NCBI RefSeq assembly: GCF_009831765.1
Contig: NZ_WSSB01000004.1
Coordinates: forward strand, 1-64,000
Direction: 5' to 3'
Source of the DNA: Craterilacuibacter sinensis
GTDB taxonomy: Bacteria > Pseudomonadota > Gammaproteobacteria > Burkholderiales > Chromobacteriaceae
Length of the DNA: 64,000 nucleotides
Part shown: piece after piece, positions 7,757 through 16,930 of the stretch
How the letters are laid out: each line of letters opens with the position of its first letter
Numbering within the stretch: position 1 is the stretch's first letter
The notes under the pieces: generated by a model
The model's input: only the letters and a program-made list of their open reading frames with translations
Told to the model about the DNA's origin: nothing
Database searches by the model: none
Program-made: the position numbers and the translations under genes

Positions 7757-9155
7757 TCGTTTGTCTGGCTGGTTTTCGTATCAGCAAAAAGACCAGGCCG
7801 CTGGCCCATGTCATCAGCGCCAGCGTGATGAATGTATGGTGGTAGGCGGCAAAGGTTTTGCCCTGATCCGGGTGGAAGTCTTGCCCTAAAAACAGCGACA
7901 GCACCACGATGGCGAAGGTCAGGCCCATGCTGAGCGCCAGCTGCATGGCGGTCGAGAGCAGCATATTGCCGGCGCTGGCGTATTGGGCCGGCAGACTGGA
8001 CAGCGCGCTGGCGTTAAGTGTGGAGAATTGCAGCGAAATGGCGGCACCGAAAGCCAGTAGCACCAGCACGAAATACAGATTGCTTGTCTGTGGCGTGGTA
8101 AACGCCAGTGCCATGATGGCTGCACCCACCGCGATATTGCTGAGCATCAGCACGCGGTAGTTGCCGAAGCGCTGGATCAGCGGCACGACGGTGGGCTTGA
8201 CCAGCAGCGCGGCGCCGGCAATCGGCATCAGCAGCAGGCCGGCATGTGCCGGCGAATAGAGAAAGGCCAGCTGTAAAAATAGCGGCAGCAGCAAGGGCAG
8301 GCCGCCCGAGCCCAGACGCACCAATAAATTGCCCAAGATGCCGATGCTGAAAATGCGGTTGCGGAAAATGGCCAGCGGAAACAGCGGTGCCTTGTGCTGC
8401 CGGGCGTAGGCAATATAGCCGGCGATACTGGCGATGCCGCAAGCGGCCATTGCCAGGGTGGCAGCTATGGACAGGCGGTGTTCGCCGAACATCTCCAGTG
8501 CGTAGGAAAGCAGCAGCACACCGCTGGCAAACAGCAGATAGCCGGGCACATCGATGCGGGCAGCGGGCTCGCGTAGCTGCGGCATATGCCTCCACGCCAG
8601 CACAAAGCCCACTATCCCGACCGGCACATTGACCAGAAAGATCCAGTGCCAGCTGCTGTACTCGACAATCAGGCCGCCGAGCGAAGGGCCGAGTACCGGG
8701 CCGATCAGGCCGGGCAGGGCAATAAAATTAAGCGCCTCCATGCGGCTGGTGCGATCGGGATAGCTCTTGAGTACGGCCAGGCGTCCGGTGGGCAGCATCA
8801 GCGCGCCGCCCACCCCTTGTACGATACGGCAGGCTATCATCTGCGGCAGTGTCTGCGAGGCGGCACACAATATGGAGCCCAGCGTGAATAGTACGATGGC
8901 GGCAAGGAAGGCGCGGCGGGTGCCGAAGCGGTCGGCCACCCAGCCGGAGAGCGGCACCAGCACTGCCAGCGTCAATACATAGGCGACCAGTACAGACTGC
9001 ATCACCAGCGGGCTCTCGCCCAGGCTGGCGGCCATCGACGGCAGGGCGGTGTTGAGGATGGTGGCGTCCAGCGTCTCCATAAACAGGCTGATGGCCGCAA
9101 GCCAGGGCAGCCAGGGGGAGACGCCATCGACGCGGGGGGGAAGCAGAGTCGGCAT
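7743..9155 (-). CDS. mdtD: MFS multidrug exporter, DHA2 family, MdtD-like
   Basis: A 470-aa inner-membrane protein of the major facilitator superfamily. The DHA motif A is present after helix 2 (GWVADRFGTRRAF), motif C-like sequence GPVLGPSLGGLIVEYSSWHWIFLVNVPVG follows in two pieces, and the opening ETLDATILNTALP is typical of DHA2 proton/drug antiporters. Length and sequence recall E. coli MdtD (471 aa). Substrate is unknown. The ATG at 9155 has no Shine-Dalgarno sequence; TATATA lies only 8-14 bases upstream, so the mRNA may be leaderless or nearly so. It stands alone, without mdtABC. Confidence 0.88.
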   Translation of the reverse strand: MPTLLPPRVDGVSPWLPWLAAISLFMETLDATILNTALPSMAASLGESPLVMQSVLVAYVLTLAVLVPLSGWVADRFGTRRAFLAAIVLFTLGSILCAASQTLPQMIACRIVQGVGGALMLPTGRLAVLKSYPDRTSRMEALNFIALPGLIGPVLGPSLGGLIVEYSSWHWIFLVNVPVGIVGFVLAWRHMPQLREPAARIDVPGYLLFASGVLLLSYALEMFGEHRLSIAATLAMAACGIASIAGYIAYARQHKAPLFPLAIFRNRIFSIGILGNLLVRLGSGGLPLLLPLFLQLAFLYSPAHAGLLLMPIAGAALLVKPTVVPLIQRFGNYRVLMLSNIAVGAAIMALAFTTPQTSNLYFVLVLLAFGAAISLQFSTLNASALSSLPAQYASAGNMLLSTAMQLALSMGLTFAIVVLSLFLGQDFHPDQGKTFAAYHHTFITLALMTWASGLVFLLIRKPARQTTRPA

Positions 9156-9207
9156 CTACGCACTATATATGCCGCCGCCTCATCTTGCCGGCATTGGCCG
9201 TACAGGC

Positions 9208-12048
9208 TCAGGCGGTGATGGTTTGTGCGCTTTTCTGGCTGAGGGCCTGATTGAATTGTTCTGTCGGTAGCGGCCGGCCGAACAGATAGCCCTGATAGTG
9301 ATGGCAGCCTAGGCGCGCCAGGGTCGCTTGCTGGGCATCCGTCTCTACGCCTTCGGCAATGACATCCAGCGCCAGCGTCTGTGCCAGTGCCAGAATGGTA
9401 CGCACGATATCGGTATCGGTATCGTGGCCCGCTTGTTGCAGATCGCGCACAAAGCTCTGGTCTATCTTGAGCTGATCCAGTGGCAGGCGTTTGAGATAGG
9501 CCAGCGACGAGTAGCCGGTACCAAAGTCATCCAGTGAAAAGCTGATGCCGTGAGCCTTGAGCGCTACCATCTTGAGAATGGTCTGCTGTACATGGTTCAA
9601 CAGCATGCTTTCGGTCAGTTCGAGTTTGAGTCGTCGCGGGTCGGCGCCAGTTTGTTCTACGATGTCCAGCACTTGCTGCACAAAATCGGGCTGATGAAAC
9701 TGGCGGGCGCTGACATTGACGGCCAGCGTCAGCCCGGCACTTTCCGGCGCATGGCTCCAGCTGACCAGCTGGCGGCAGGCCGTTTCCAGTACCCAGTTGC
9801 CCAGCTGGATGATGAGCGTGCTTTTTTCCGCCAGCGGAATAAACAGTCCTGGCGAGATCGGGCCTTTTTCGGGGTGTTGCCAGCGCAACAATGCTTCGGC
9901 GCCCAGCACCTTGCCTTGGGCATTGACCTGAGGCTGATAGTGCAGTGCCAGTTGCTGCTGGTGTATGGCATCGCGCAGGCTGGACTCCAGCGCAGCGCGC
10001 TCGTCTACCGTGTGCTGCATGGCCTGGTCGAAGAAGCAGACGGTATTGCGTCCGCTGGCCTTGGCCTGGTACATCGCAAGATCGGCCTGCTTGAGCATGT
10101 CTTCGATATTGCCATCGTGGCCATGGAATAATGCAACGCCGATGCTGCAGGAGCTGTGGTGGCTATGTTTGCCCAGTACGTAGTTTTCCTGCAGGGCCGC
10201 CAGCAGTTTTTCGGCCACGGTCTTGCAATAGCTGGCTGCAGTTTCCGGGTCGGTACTCAGCCCTTCCAGCAGTACCACAAACTCGTCTCCGCCTAGCCGG
10301 GCGACAATATCGCTATCCCGCGTATTTCTGCACAGGCGCTGGGCCACCTGTTGCAGCATCTGGTCGCCCTTGTCATGGCCCTGGGTGTCGTTCAGATCCT
10401 TGAAATTGTCCATGTCGATAAACAGCAGCGCACCAGACAAACCGCTGCGTGTCGCGCCGGCCATGGCATGTTGCAGATTGTCCAGCAGCATGCGGCGGTT
10501 GGGCAGTCTGGTCAGCGGATCGTAATAGGCCAGACGCTGGATTTCTTCTTCGGCATGTTTACGCAACGTAATATCGGTCATGGTGCCGATATAGTGGGTG
10601 ACTTGCCCCTGCTCATCGAGAACCGTAGTGATAGTCAGCCACTCGGGGTAGATCTCGCCATTCTTGCGCCGGTTCCATAGCTCGCCTTGCCAGGTATGGT
10701 TGCGGACCAGTTCGTCCCACATGGCGTGATAAAACTCGGCAGAGTGACGGCCCGATTGCAGCAGCCGGATAGGCTGGCCCACCACTTCTTCGCTGCGATA
10801 GCCGGTGATGTCGCAAAAGGCCTGATTGACGCGCACGATTAGCTGGTGCCGGTCCGTGATGACCATCCCTTCTTGCACCTCGAAGGCGATGGCGGCAATG
10901 CGCAGATCGGCTTCGGCACGCTGACGTTCCTGTGCGCGGTCAAGAAAGGCGTTGAACCATTCTGTCAGCTGGTTGATTTCGTCAAGTGTCCGTATTTTGG
11001 CCAGTCGCCATTGCCGTGGCAGGCGGTCGGCCTGAAAGTCGCGGAAACCGTCCGAAATGGCGCGCAAGGGACGTATAACCCGGATGGTGTAAAGGCGGAT
11101 CAGCAAGGCAATCAGCAGCAGGGAGACGAGCAGGATGGCGACGCCGGCCTGCGCGATGCGGCTGACCGGCGCCAGCAAGGTCGCTTGCGGTATCAGACTA
11201 ACTACATACCAATCCAGCCCTGCCAGTTTGTGGTAGTTGAGCTGGGTCGCTTGCTCATCCATTTTGATGGTGAGCGATCCTTGCCGGCCTTGTAGCAGTA
11301 CGCCTAGCGCCGGATCTATGGTCTGCCCCAGCAGCGCTTCATCCGGGTGAAACAGCAGGCGCTGTTTGGCGTCGACGACCAGTAACACCGCGCCTTCACC
11401 CATCTCCATTTCGCGCAGATGCTGGTATAGGAAGCGCGGGTCGAAATTGACCTGCAGCATGGCGAGAGTCGCCGTCTTCTGGCCGCTGGCATCCAGCTGT
11501 TGCAGCAGTTTGGTCGCGACAATCACTTGCCGGGTACTGGACGAAGTATTGACGTTGTTTTCAATGCCATGCCAGCGAATGGCATTGCCTGCACTGTTCG
11601 TTTCGCGCTGCAATCGCTCGCGCAGCGTATGGTCGATGGCTGACAGGTTGAGCGTATCGCCCACATGGTAGTGCTGGCCATTGCGGGTAAACAGATCGAT
11701 GGAGGCCAGTCCTTTCAGGCTGCTGTATCCGCTGAGGATATAGCCTATGCGCGCCTGGGTAGATAAGGACTCGAAAGCACTATCGCGCTGGCTGGATTTG
11801 TCGGCGCGCGCCAGCATCTGCTTGATTTCGTCTACCGACTCGATGTTATGAATCAGGTCTTCGATCTGTTCCAGATGCTGGGTCAGATGGGCGGCCTGTT
11901 CGGTCAGCAGGTTCATATTATGGCGGGAAGCCAGCTCGACCACCGTGCTGCGCGTCACGCTGAAGCTGATCAGCTGGTACAGCAGCAGCGGCAATACGCT
12001 GATGGCCAGCAAGAACCCGATCAGCTTGAGCGAGATATTGATCTTCAT
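9208..12048 (-). CDS. Cache-HAMP-PAS-GGDEF-EAL cyclic-di-GMP protein
   Basis: A 946-aa inner-membrane signalling protein. A first membrane segment (about 8-28) is followed by a large periplasmic dCache-like region, a second segment (about 300-320), a HAMP region, a PAS domain (about 385-500, with GYRSEEVVGQPIRLLQSG), GGDEF (about 515-680) and EAL (about 690-940). The GGDEF motif is intact and has an upstream RDSD inhibitory I-site. The EAL domain keeps EALLR, NVSARQF, ELTES, DDFGTGYSSL, the catalytic Lys in LKIDQSFV, and EGVET. Both activities may therefore be live. Its ATG overlaps the stop of the upstream binding-protein gene (TAATG), implying coupled translation and a common input. Confidence 0.92.
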   Translation of the reverse strand: MKINISLKLIGFLLAISVLPLLLYQLISFSVTRSTVVELASRHNMNLLTEQAAHLTQHLEQIEDLIHNIESVDEIKQMLARADKSSQRDSAFESLSTQARIGYILSGYSSLKGLASIDLFTRNGQHYHVGDTLNLSAIDHTLRERLQRETNSAGNAIRWHGIENNVNTSSSTRQVIVATKLLQQLDASGQKTATLAMLQVNFDPRFLYQHLREMEMGEGAVLLVVDAKQRLLFHPDEALLGQTIDPALGVLLQGRQGSLTIKMDEQATQLNYHKLAGLDWYVVSLIPQATLLAPVSRIAQAGVAILLVSLLLIALLIRLYTIRVIRPLRAISDGFRDFQADRLPRQWRLAKIRTLDEINQLTEWFNAFLDRAQERQRAEADLRIAAIAFEVQEGMVITDRHQLIVRVNQAFCDITGYRSEEVVGQPIRLLQSGRHSAEFYHAMWDELVRNHTWQGELWNRRKNGEIYPEWLTITTVLDEQGQVTHYIGTMTDITLRKHAEEEIQRLAYYDPLTRLPNRRMLLDNLQHAMAGATRSGLSGALLFIDMDNFKDLNDTQGHDKGDQMLQQVAQRLCRNTRDSDIVARLGGDEFVVLLEGLSTDPETAASYCKTVAEKLLAALQENYVLGKHSHHSSCSIGVALFHGHDGNIEDMLKQADLAMYQAKASGRNTVCFFDQAMQHTVDERAALESSLRDAIHQQQLALHYQPQVNAQGKVLGAEALLRWQHPEKGPISPGLFIPLAEKSTLIIQLGNWVLETACRQLVSWSHAPESAGLTLAVNVSARQFHQPDFVQQVLDIVEQTGADPRRLKLELTESMLLNHVQQTILKMVALKAHGISFSLDDFGTGYSSLAYLKRLPLDQLKIDQSFVRDLQQAGHDTDTDIVRTILALAQTLALDVIAEGVETDAQQATLARLGCHHYQGYLFGRPLPTEQFNQALSQKSAQTITA

Positions 12049-13040
12049 TACGGTGCTGTGCCGGGGCGCGTGCCGCGCAGAAGAACGGAATCGACCAGTA
12101 ACTCGGCCGGCACCGGCTTGCCGGCTAGCATGGCAAGCGCTGTTTTGACGCCCTGATAGCCTTGTTCATTGCCCTGCTGGTCCATTGTCGCGACCAGTTC
12201 GCCACGGGCAAGTGCCTGGCGGGCATCGGGAATGGCATCGAAGCCGGCGACAAGGATGTGTGTGCGCTTGCTGTCAGTCAGATATTTGCGGGCACCGATC
12301 GCCATCATATCGTTGGCGCAGAAAATGCCGCGCAAATTGGGGTGTTGTTTCAGCAAGGACTCGGTGACATGGTAGGCATCGTCTATTTTCCAGTAGGCGC
12401 TTTCGCTGGCAACGAGCTGCATGCCGGCCTGCTGGAAGGCGCGCTGTGCGCCCAGGCGCCGTTGCTTTGCATTATCGGCTGATGGAATGCCTTCGATAAT
12501 GGCAACCGCCGAGTGGGCGGGCAGATGGCGGCTCAGTTCCATGGCCGATGTAAAAGCGGCCGCTTCATTGTTGATGCTGATAAAAGGCACCGGGCGCATG
12601 CCTTGTGCCGCCATGGCCCGTGTGTCCAGCCGGTTGTCGATATTGACGATATGGATGCCAGCCTGCTGTGCCTGCTTGAGGGCCGGCACCAGGCGCACCG
12701 AGTCGCCCGGTGCAATCACGATCGCATCCGTGCCGCGCTTGACTGTATCTTCGACAATCTTGATTTGCTGTTCGATCGAGGTTTCTTGTGTCGCTGTCTT
12801 GATCTCCAGCCGGGTGCCGGTTTCCTGCGCGGCACGGCGTGCCCCTTTTTCCATTTCGATAAAGAAGGGATTGGTCAGGGTTTTCATGACCAGCGACACC
12901 CGCAGGCCATTTGTGTTGCTGGTCGCGGCAGCCGGAGCCGATGCGGTAATGGCGGAAATAGAAGCTTGCTCGCTATCGCAGGCTGCCAGCCCAATCAACA
13001 GCAAGGCGACAATCAGTTGCCTGAATTTAGAAAAGGTCAT
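12048..13040 (-). CDS. periplasmic sugar-type (LacI/RbsB-like) substrate-binding lipoprotein
   Basis: A 330-aa binding protein of the type I periplasmic fold. The N-terminus is a lipoprotein signal ending LLLIGLAACD, placing Cys near residue 21, if translation starts at ATG 13040 (MTFSKFRQ); an in-frame start at 13073 would add 11 residues and gives a poorer signal. Family stretches include VVMKTLTNPFF-like VSLVMKTLTNPFF, DAIVIAPGDS, IHIVNIDNRLD, ISINNEAAA, IFCANDMMAIGA and ILVAGFDAIPDA. No ABC permease or ATPase gene is adjacent. Instead the next gene is a membrane GGDEF-EAL protein, so this protein probably acts as a ligand sensor for it, like LuxP for LuxQ or NspS for MbaA. The ligand is unknown. 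Confidence 0.85.
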   Translation of the reverse strand: MTFSKFRQLIVALLLIGLAACDSEQASISAITASAPAAATSNTNGLRVSLVMKTLTNPFFIEMEKGARRAAQETGTRLEIKTATQETSIEQQIKIVEDTVKRGTDAIVIAPGDSVRLVPALKQAQQAGIHIVNIDNRLDTRAMAAQGMRPVPFISINNEAAAFTSAMELSRHLPAHSAVAIIEGIPSADNAKQRRLGAQRAFQQAGMQLVASESAYWKIDDAYHVTESLLKQHPNLRGIFCANDMMAIGARKYLTDSKRTHILVAGFDAIPDARQALARGELVATMDQQGNEQGYQGVKTALAMLAGKPVPAELLVDSVLLRGTRPGTAP

Positions 13041-13313
13041 GGCTTGTGCCCGCAATAAAATATTGAAAGCCATCTTGCATCATCGATGATGCCCGTTTTC
13101 GTATTAAGTGAAACCTATCAAGCTCGGCATGATCTTATCGCATGTTGCCTGCTTATTACAAATGAGTATGTTTTTATTGTGTTTCTTGCGCAGTGTTGAT
13201 ACCGAAGGCACACTGCATGATGTGCCGATGGGGCACGGCAGCCTTAAACCGTCGGCTGTACAAGATGGACGGTAGCCGGTGACTGCCCGGCGTGATTTAC
13301 ATGGGGTAACACC
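13041..13313. other. intergenic region before agmatinase
   Basis: No gene is visible. The divergent promoters of the binding-protein operon and speB must lie here. The last 90 bases are rich in inverted repeats (CAGCC/GGCTG, CCGTC/GACGG and GCCGG/CCGGC around 13228-13293), so the speB leader may fold, but I recognise no riboswitch class. GGGGTAACACC precedes the speB ATG. Confidence 0.4.
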
Positions 13314-14279
13314 ATGTCGCAGATGATTTATGGGGACGGCGCGATCCGCCGTACCAGCCTGTTCGGCTCTTCCATCGAAAACACTTACGCCGGCGTGCTC
13401 TCCTTTATGCGCCGAAACTACACGCGCGAGCTTGCCGGCGCCGATGTGGTGGTGTCCGGCGTGCCGCTGGATCTGGCGGTGACCTTCCGCCCCGGCGCGC
13501 GTCTGGGACCGGCGGCTGTCCGTGCCGCCAGCGTGCAACTGGCCGAGCTCAAGCCCTTTCCCTGGGGTTTTGATCCGTTTGAGGATCTGGCGGTGATCGA
13601 TTATGGCGACTGCTGGTTCGATGCGCATAACCCGCTGACCATCAAGGACGCGATTATTGAACATGCGCGCACCATCCTTGCTTCCGGTGCCAAGATGCTG
13701 ACCTTTGGCGGCGATCATTTCATTACTTATCCGCTGTTGATCGCGCACGCCGAAAAATATGGCAAGCCGCTGAGCCTGATCCACTTCGATGCCCATTGCG
13801 ATACCTGGGCCGACGACAGCCCGGACAGCCTTAACCACGGCACTATGTTTTACAAGGCGGTAAAAGACGGGCTGATTGATCCGAAAACCTCGGTACAGGT
13901 CGGCTTGCGTACCTGGAATGACGACTTTATGGGTATTCCGCGCATTGATGCGCCGACGGTGCACGAGATCGGCGTTGCCGAAACGCTGCGCCGTATCAAG
14001 GACATCGTGGGCGACAACCCGGCTTATCTGACCTTCGATATCGACTGCCTCGACCCGGCCTTCGCTCCGGGTACCGGCACGCCGGTGCCGGGCGGGCTGA
14101 CCAGCGCACAGGCGCTACAGATCGTACGCGGACTGGAAGACGTGAATCTGGTGGGGATGGATGTGGTGGAAGTGTCGCCGCCATTTGACCAGAGCGAAAT
14201 CACCGCCCTGGCCGCGGCACATATTGCTTGCGATCTGTTATGCGTGCTGCGCCAGCGCAAGGTGGCAGGCAAGCTGTAA
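13314..14279 (+). CDS. speB: agmatinase (ureohydrolase family)
   Basis: The enzyme hydrolyses agmatine to putrescine and urea in the cytoplasm. The 321-aa chain carries the manganese-binding ureohydrolase motifs in order: FGGDHF (about 140), HFDAHCDTW (about 160) and TFDIDCLDPAFAPGTGTP (about 240). The substrate-specific family cannot be proved from motifs; arginase or guanidinobutyrase are alternatives, but overall similarity is to SpeB. GGGGTAACACC lies upstream of the ATG. It is a single gene closed by a terminator; no arginine decarboxylase is nearby. Confidence 0.88.
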   Translation: MSQMIYGDGAIRRTSLFGSSIENTYAGVLSFMRRNYTRELAGADVVVSGVPLDLAVTFRPGARLGPAAVRAASVQLAELKPFPWGFDPFEDLAVIDYGDCWFDAHNPLTIKDAIIEHARTILASGAKMLTFGGDHFITYPLLIAHAEKYGKPLSLIHFDAHCDTWADDSPDSLNHGTMFYKAVKDGLIDPKTSVQVGLRTWNDDFMGIPRIDAPTVHEIGVAETLRRIKDIVGDNPAYLTFDIDCLDPAFAPGTGTPVPGGLTSAQALQIVRGLEDVNLVGMDVVEVSPPFDQSEITALAAAHIACDLLCVLRQRKVAGKL

Positions 14280-14293
14280 TTTATAGGCAAGTA

Positions 14294-14323
14294 AAAGGGC
14301 ATTCCTGACGGATGCCCTTTGTC
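14294..14323. terminator. intrinsic terminator between speB and cobS
   Basis: AAAGGGCAT pairs with ATGCCCTTT over a 9-base loop, 14 bases after the speB stop. It sits between convergent speB and cobS and may serve both. Confidence 0.7.
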
Positions 14324-14325
14324 GT

Positions 14326-15051
14326 TTAATTGATCAGCGTGGCACTGATCAGCAGCAAGAGCAGCAGTGTTTCGCTGACCTCTATCCCCGCACCCAGACA
14401 ATCACCGCTCATCCCGCCCAGCTTCTTTTTCAGGTACGCCCACCAGAGCACACCCGCCAATGGTGCGGCCAGCAAAGCCGGGGAGATCCAGGCCGACAGG
14501 CCGGCAAGCGCAGCCGCCGCCAGCCAGAATGACGGCCAGTGGCTGCGCCAGGCAAAGCGCTCGCCGCTGCCGGCAGCCAAGGGTGGCAGGGTGGCCGACC
14601 AGGCCACGGCAAACAGCCGCGACCACGCCGGTATCAATAGCAGGGCGGCCCATAACCCGGCTTTGGCGACCAGCATCAGTAGCACCAGTTTGGCCGCCAG
14701 TTGGCAGATCAGCACGATGACGCCGAAGCTGCCGACATGCGGGTCTTTCATGACTTCCATAAAGCGCTGCGGCGAGCTATGGGCAGCGCCTAGCGCATCG
14801 GCCAGATCGGCCAGCCCGTCCAGATGCAGGCCACCGGTCACCCATACCCATAGCAACAGGGCGGCCAGTGCCGCCAGCCAGGGTTCGATCTGGCCCAGCG
14901 CAAACAGCGGCAAGGCAATCAGCGCACCGACCAGCAAGCCGACCACGGCAAACCAGCGTGCGGCATCGGCCAGCCACGCCGGATCGAAGTGCTTGAGTTG
15001 GGGGGTGGGCAGGCGGGTGAGGAACTGTACCGCCAGAATCAGGCTGCGCAT
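14326..15051 (-). CDS. cobS: adenosylcobinamide-GDP ribazoletransferase (cobalamin synthase)
   Basis: CobS joins adenosylcobinamide-GDP to alpha-ribazole (or its phosphate) to give cobalamin. The 241-aa protein is a polytopic inner-membrane enzyme. Recognisable stretches are QFLTRLPTP (residues 9-17), the metal-site motif GGLHLDGLADLADALGA (about 73-89) and MKDPHVGSFGV (about 100). It overlaps cobC by 13 bp and is the last gene of cobT-cobC-cobS. Confidence 0.95.
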   Translation of the reverse strand: MRSLILAVQFLTRLPTPQLKHFDPAWLADAARWFAVVGLLVGALIALPLFALGQIEPWLAALAALLLWVWVTGGLHLDGLADLADALGAAHSSPQRFMEVMKDPHVGSFGVIVLICQLAAKLVLLMLVAKAGLWAALLLIPAWSRLFAVAWSATLPPLAAGSGERFAWRSHWPSFWLAAAALAGLSAWISPALLAAPLAGVLWWAYLKKKLGGMSGDCLGAGIEVSETLLLLLLISATLIN

Positions 15052-15641
15052 GGCGACTCCAGTCGGGTGAGATAGGCTGGATGCCCTTCGAGGAGGGATA
15101 GCTGGGCGAAACCGCCGCGTGGCACCGAGATCAGCCGTGCGGCGCTAAACGGCAGGCCCAGCAGCTCGGCCAGGAGCAGGGTAATCACGCCGCCGTGGGT
15201 GATCAGTACACGGTGATCGCCTGTGGCTTGCGTATTCCACTGCGCCAGCGCCGCCAGGATGCGCTGGCGAAAGCCGGCGTAGTCCTCTCCCCCGGGTGGG
15301 CATAGCTCGCCGGCTGCCAGGCGCAGGCCCCAGCCTGGAGCCTGAACCTCTACCAAACCCGATGGCAGGCCGTCCCAGTCGCCGAAGTCCATCTCGGCAA
15401 AGCCGGCATCGACCGTGAGCGGCAGCGAGGTGGCCAGTGCCGATTCGACGGCAAAACCGTGACAGCGCTGTAAGGGTGAGCTTGCCAGTGCAGTGACCGG
15501 TGCGCCGCGGCTGAGGCTGGCCCAGCTTGCATGCAGCTGTTGCCAGCCCTGTGTGTTTAGCGCGAGATCGGTGCGGCCGATCAGGCGGCCGGCGTGATCT
15601 ATTTCGCCGTGGCGCAGCAGGGTAAGCGTGTAGGCGCTCAT
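15039..15641 (-). CDS. cobC: alpha-ribazole phosphatase (histidine phosphatase family)
   Basis: CobC removes phosphate from alpha-ribazole 5'-phosphate or cobalamin phosphate in nucleotide-loop assembly. The 200-aa chain has the phosphohistidine motif LLRHGEIDH near residue 10, the second active-site region (FAEMDFGDWDG, about 85) and the closing ITHGGVI (about 145). Family membership is certain; the specific substrate follows from its place between cobT and cobS, which it overlaps by 4 and 13 bp. Confidence 0.92.
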   Translation of the reverse strand: MSAYTLTLLRHGEIDHAGRLIGRTDLALNTQGWQQLHASWASLSRGAPVTALASSPLQRCHGFAVESALATSLPLTVDAGFAEMDFGDWDGLPSGLVEVQAPGWGLRLAAGELCPPGGEDYAGFRQRILAALAQWNTQATGDHRVLITHGGVITLLLAELLGLPFSAARLISVPRGGFAQLSLLEGHPAYLTRLESPCAA

Positions 15642-16675
15642 GCCTTGTCCGACACGCCGGCGCTATCAAAGGTCGCCATTTCGCCGTGCAGCAGGATGGC
15701 GGAGGCTATCAGCGGCAACACCAAAGCGGCGCCCGAGCCTTCGCCCAAGCGCAGGCGAAAATCGACCAGCGGGATCAGGCCAAGATGCGCCAGCGCGGCC
15801 AGATGGCCGGTTTCCTGCGAGCGGTGGCTGGCCATCAGCCACAGGGTGCAGTCTGGTTCCAGCGCCTGCGCCACCAGCGCCGCAGCGGCGGCGATAAAGC
15901 CGTCGACCAGGCTGGGCATGCCCAGACGCGCACCTTCCAGATAGAAGCCGGCCATGGCGGCGATTTCCAGTCCGCCCACTTCGGCCAGTACCGTCAGTGA
16001 CTCAGTGTCCTGCGTCAGGCGCGCCAAGGCCGCCTCGACAACGCGAGCCTTGAGTTGAACACCGGCATCATCCACCCCGGTGCCGCGTCCGACCACGGTC
16101 GCGGCGGGCAGTGCGCAAAAATGGCAGATCAGCGCGGCGGAGGCGGTGGTGTTGCCGATGCCCATATCTCCTGCAATCAGGAGCGTGGCGCCGGCATCAA
16201 TGGCGCGGCGCGCGGCGGCACGACCGGCCTCTAGCGCGTCTTGTGCCTGCTCGCGGCTCATGGCGGCTTGTACCGCCAGATTGTGCGTGCCGGTCATCAC
16301 CTTGGCGTCCACCACATGCTCGCCCAGGGGCGGCAAAGTGCTGGCGACGCCGACATCGACCACTTCCAGCCGCGCATTATGCTGGCGCGCCAGTACACAG
16401 ATAGCTGCGCCACCGGCAGCAAAATTTTTCACCATTTCGGCCGTGACGGCCGATGGGTAAGCCGATACGCCTTCGGCCGTCACGCCATGATCGGCGGCAA
16501 ACACGGTGATGGCTGCATGCGGCAGTTGCGGGATTTCACGTTGCTGCCAGGCGGCAAAACGGCAGGCAATGTCTTCCAGCATGCCCAGACTGCCGGTGGG
16601 CTTGGTCAGCCGGTTTTGACGGGCTTGGGCGGCGAGCAGAGCGATATGGTCGGGGATGGGGAGCGAGGTCGGCAT
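15638..16675 (-). CDS. cobT: nicotinate-nucleotide-dimethylbenzimidazole phosphoribosyltransferase
   Basis: CobT transfers phosphoribose from nicotinate mononucleotide to dimethylbenzimidazole, making alpha-ribazole phosphate for the lower ligand. The 345-aa length is typical. Motifs include TKPTGSLG (about 24), FAADHGVTAEGVSAYP (about 62), GDMGIGNTTASAA (about 170) and VGRGTGVDDAG (about 190). The C-terminal region has the conserved catalytic-glutamate segment near LGEGSGAAL. It is the first gene of the minus-strand cobTCS unit and diverges from the riboswitch-led btuB. Confidence 0.96.
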   Translation of the reverse strand: MPTSLPIPDHIALLAAQARQNRLTKPTGSLGMLEDIACRFAAWQQREIPQLPHAAITVFAADHGVTAEGVSAYPSAVTAEMVKNFAAGGAAICVLARQHNARLEVVDVGVASTLPPLGEHVVDAKVMTGTHNLAVQAAMSREQAQDALEAGRAAARRAIDAGATLLIAGDMGIGNTTASAALICHFCALPAATVVGRGTGVDDAGVQLKARVVEAALARLTQDTESLTVLAEVGGLEIAAMAGFYLEGARLGMPSLVDGFIAAAAALVAQALEPDCTLWLMASHRSQETGHLAALAHLGLIPLVDFRLRLGEGSGAALVLPLIASAILLHGEMATFDSAGVSDKA

Positions 16676-16744
16676 GATGGGCTTTGTGTATGGGGGCTAT
16701 ATGGTCAAGGAATATAAGGCAAGACGCAAATGGCGTGGAAGGAA

Positions 16745-16930
16745 TCGGCTTACCCAGATATACTGCGCGCCGCAGGTCATGGGAAGCCGGTGTAAATCCG
16801 GCGCTGCCCCCGCAACGGTAAGGTCTCGTATCAGTGATGATGCGCAGGCTTCGCAACAGCCACTGTCGATATTCGGCGGGAAGGCGCGAAGCTGGCTTGA
16901 CCCAGCCCGGAGACCAGCCTGCACAGGCGT
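16745..16930 (+). promoter_or_regulatory. cobalamin riboswitch upstream of btuB
   Basis: The conserved B12-box core is present: GGGAAGCCGGTGTAAATCCG (16781-16800) runs into GCGCTGCCCCCGCAACGGTA (16801-16820). The 3' conserved piece GCCCGGAGACCAGCC is at 16905-16919. Spacing between them fits the class I cobalamin aptamer. It points toward btuB-cobU and would shut them off when adenosylcobalamin is plentiful. About 130 bases of leader follow before the btuB start, enough for an expression platform that masks the RBS. Confidence 0.95.

Noticed and set aside
13228-13313. Guanidine or other riboswitch before agmatinase
   Set aside because: Inverted repeats are present, but the conserved guanidine-I, -II or -III cores are not seen.
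13104-13964. A 286-codon frame antisense to agmatinase
   Set aside because: It runs across the ureohydrolase metal motifs and the speB leader; no homology is visible.
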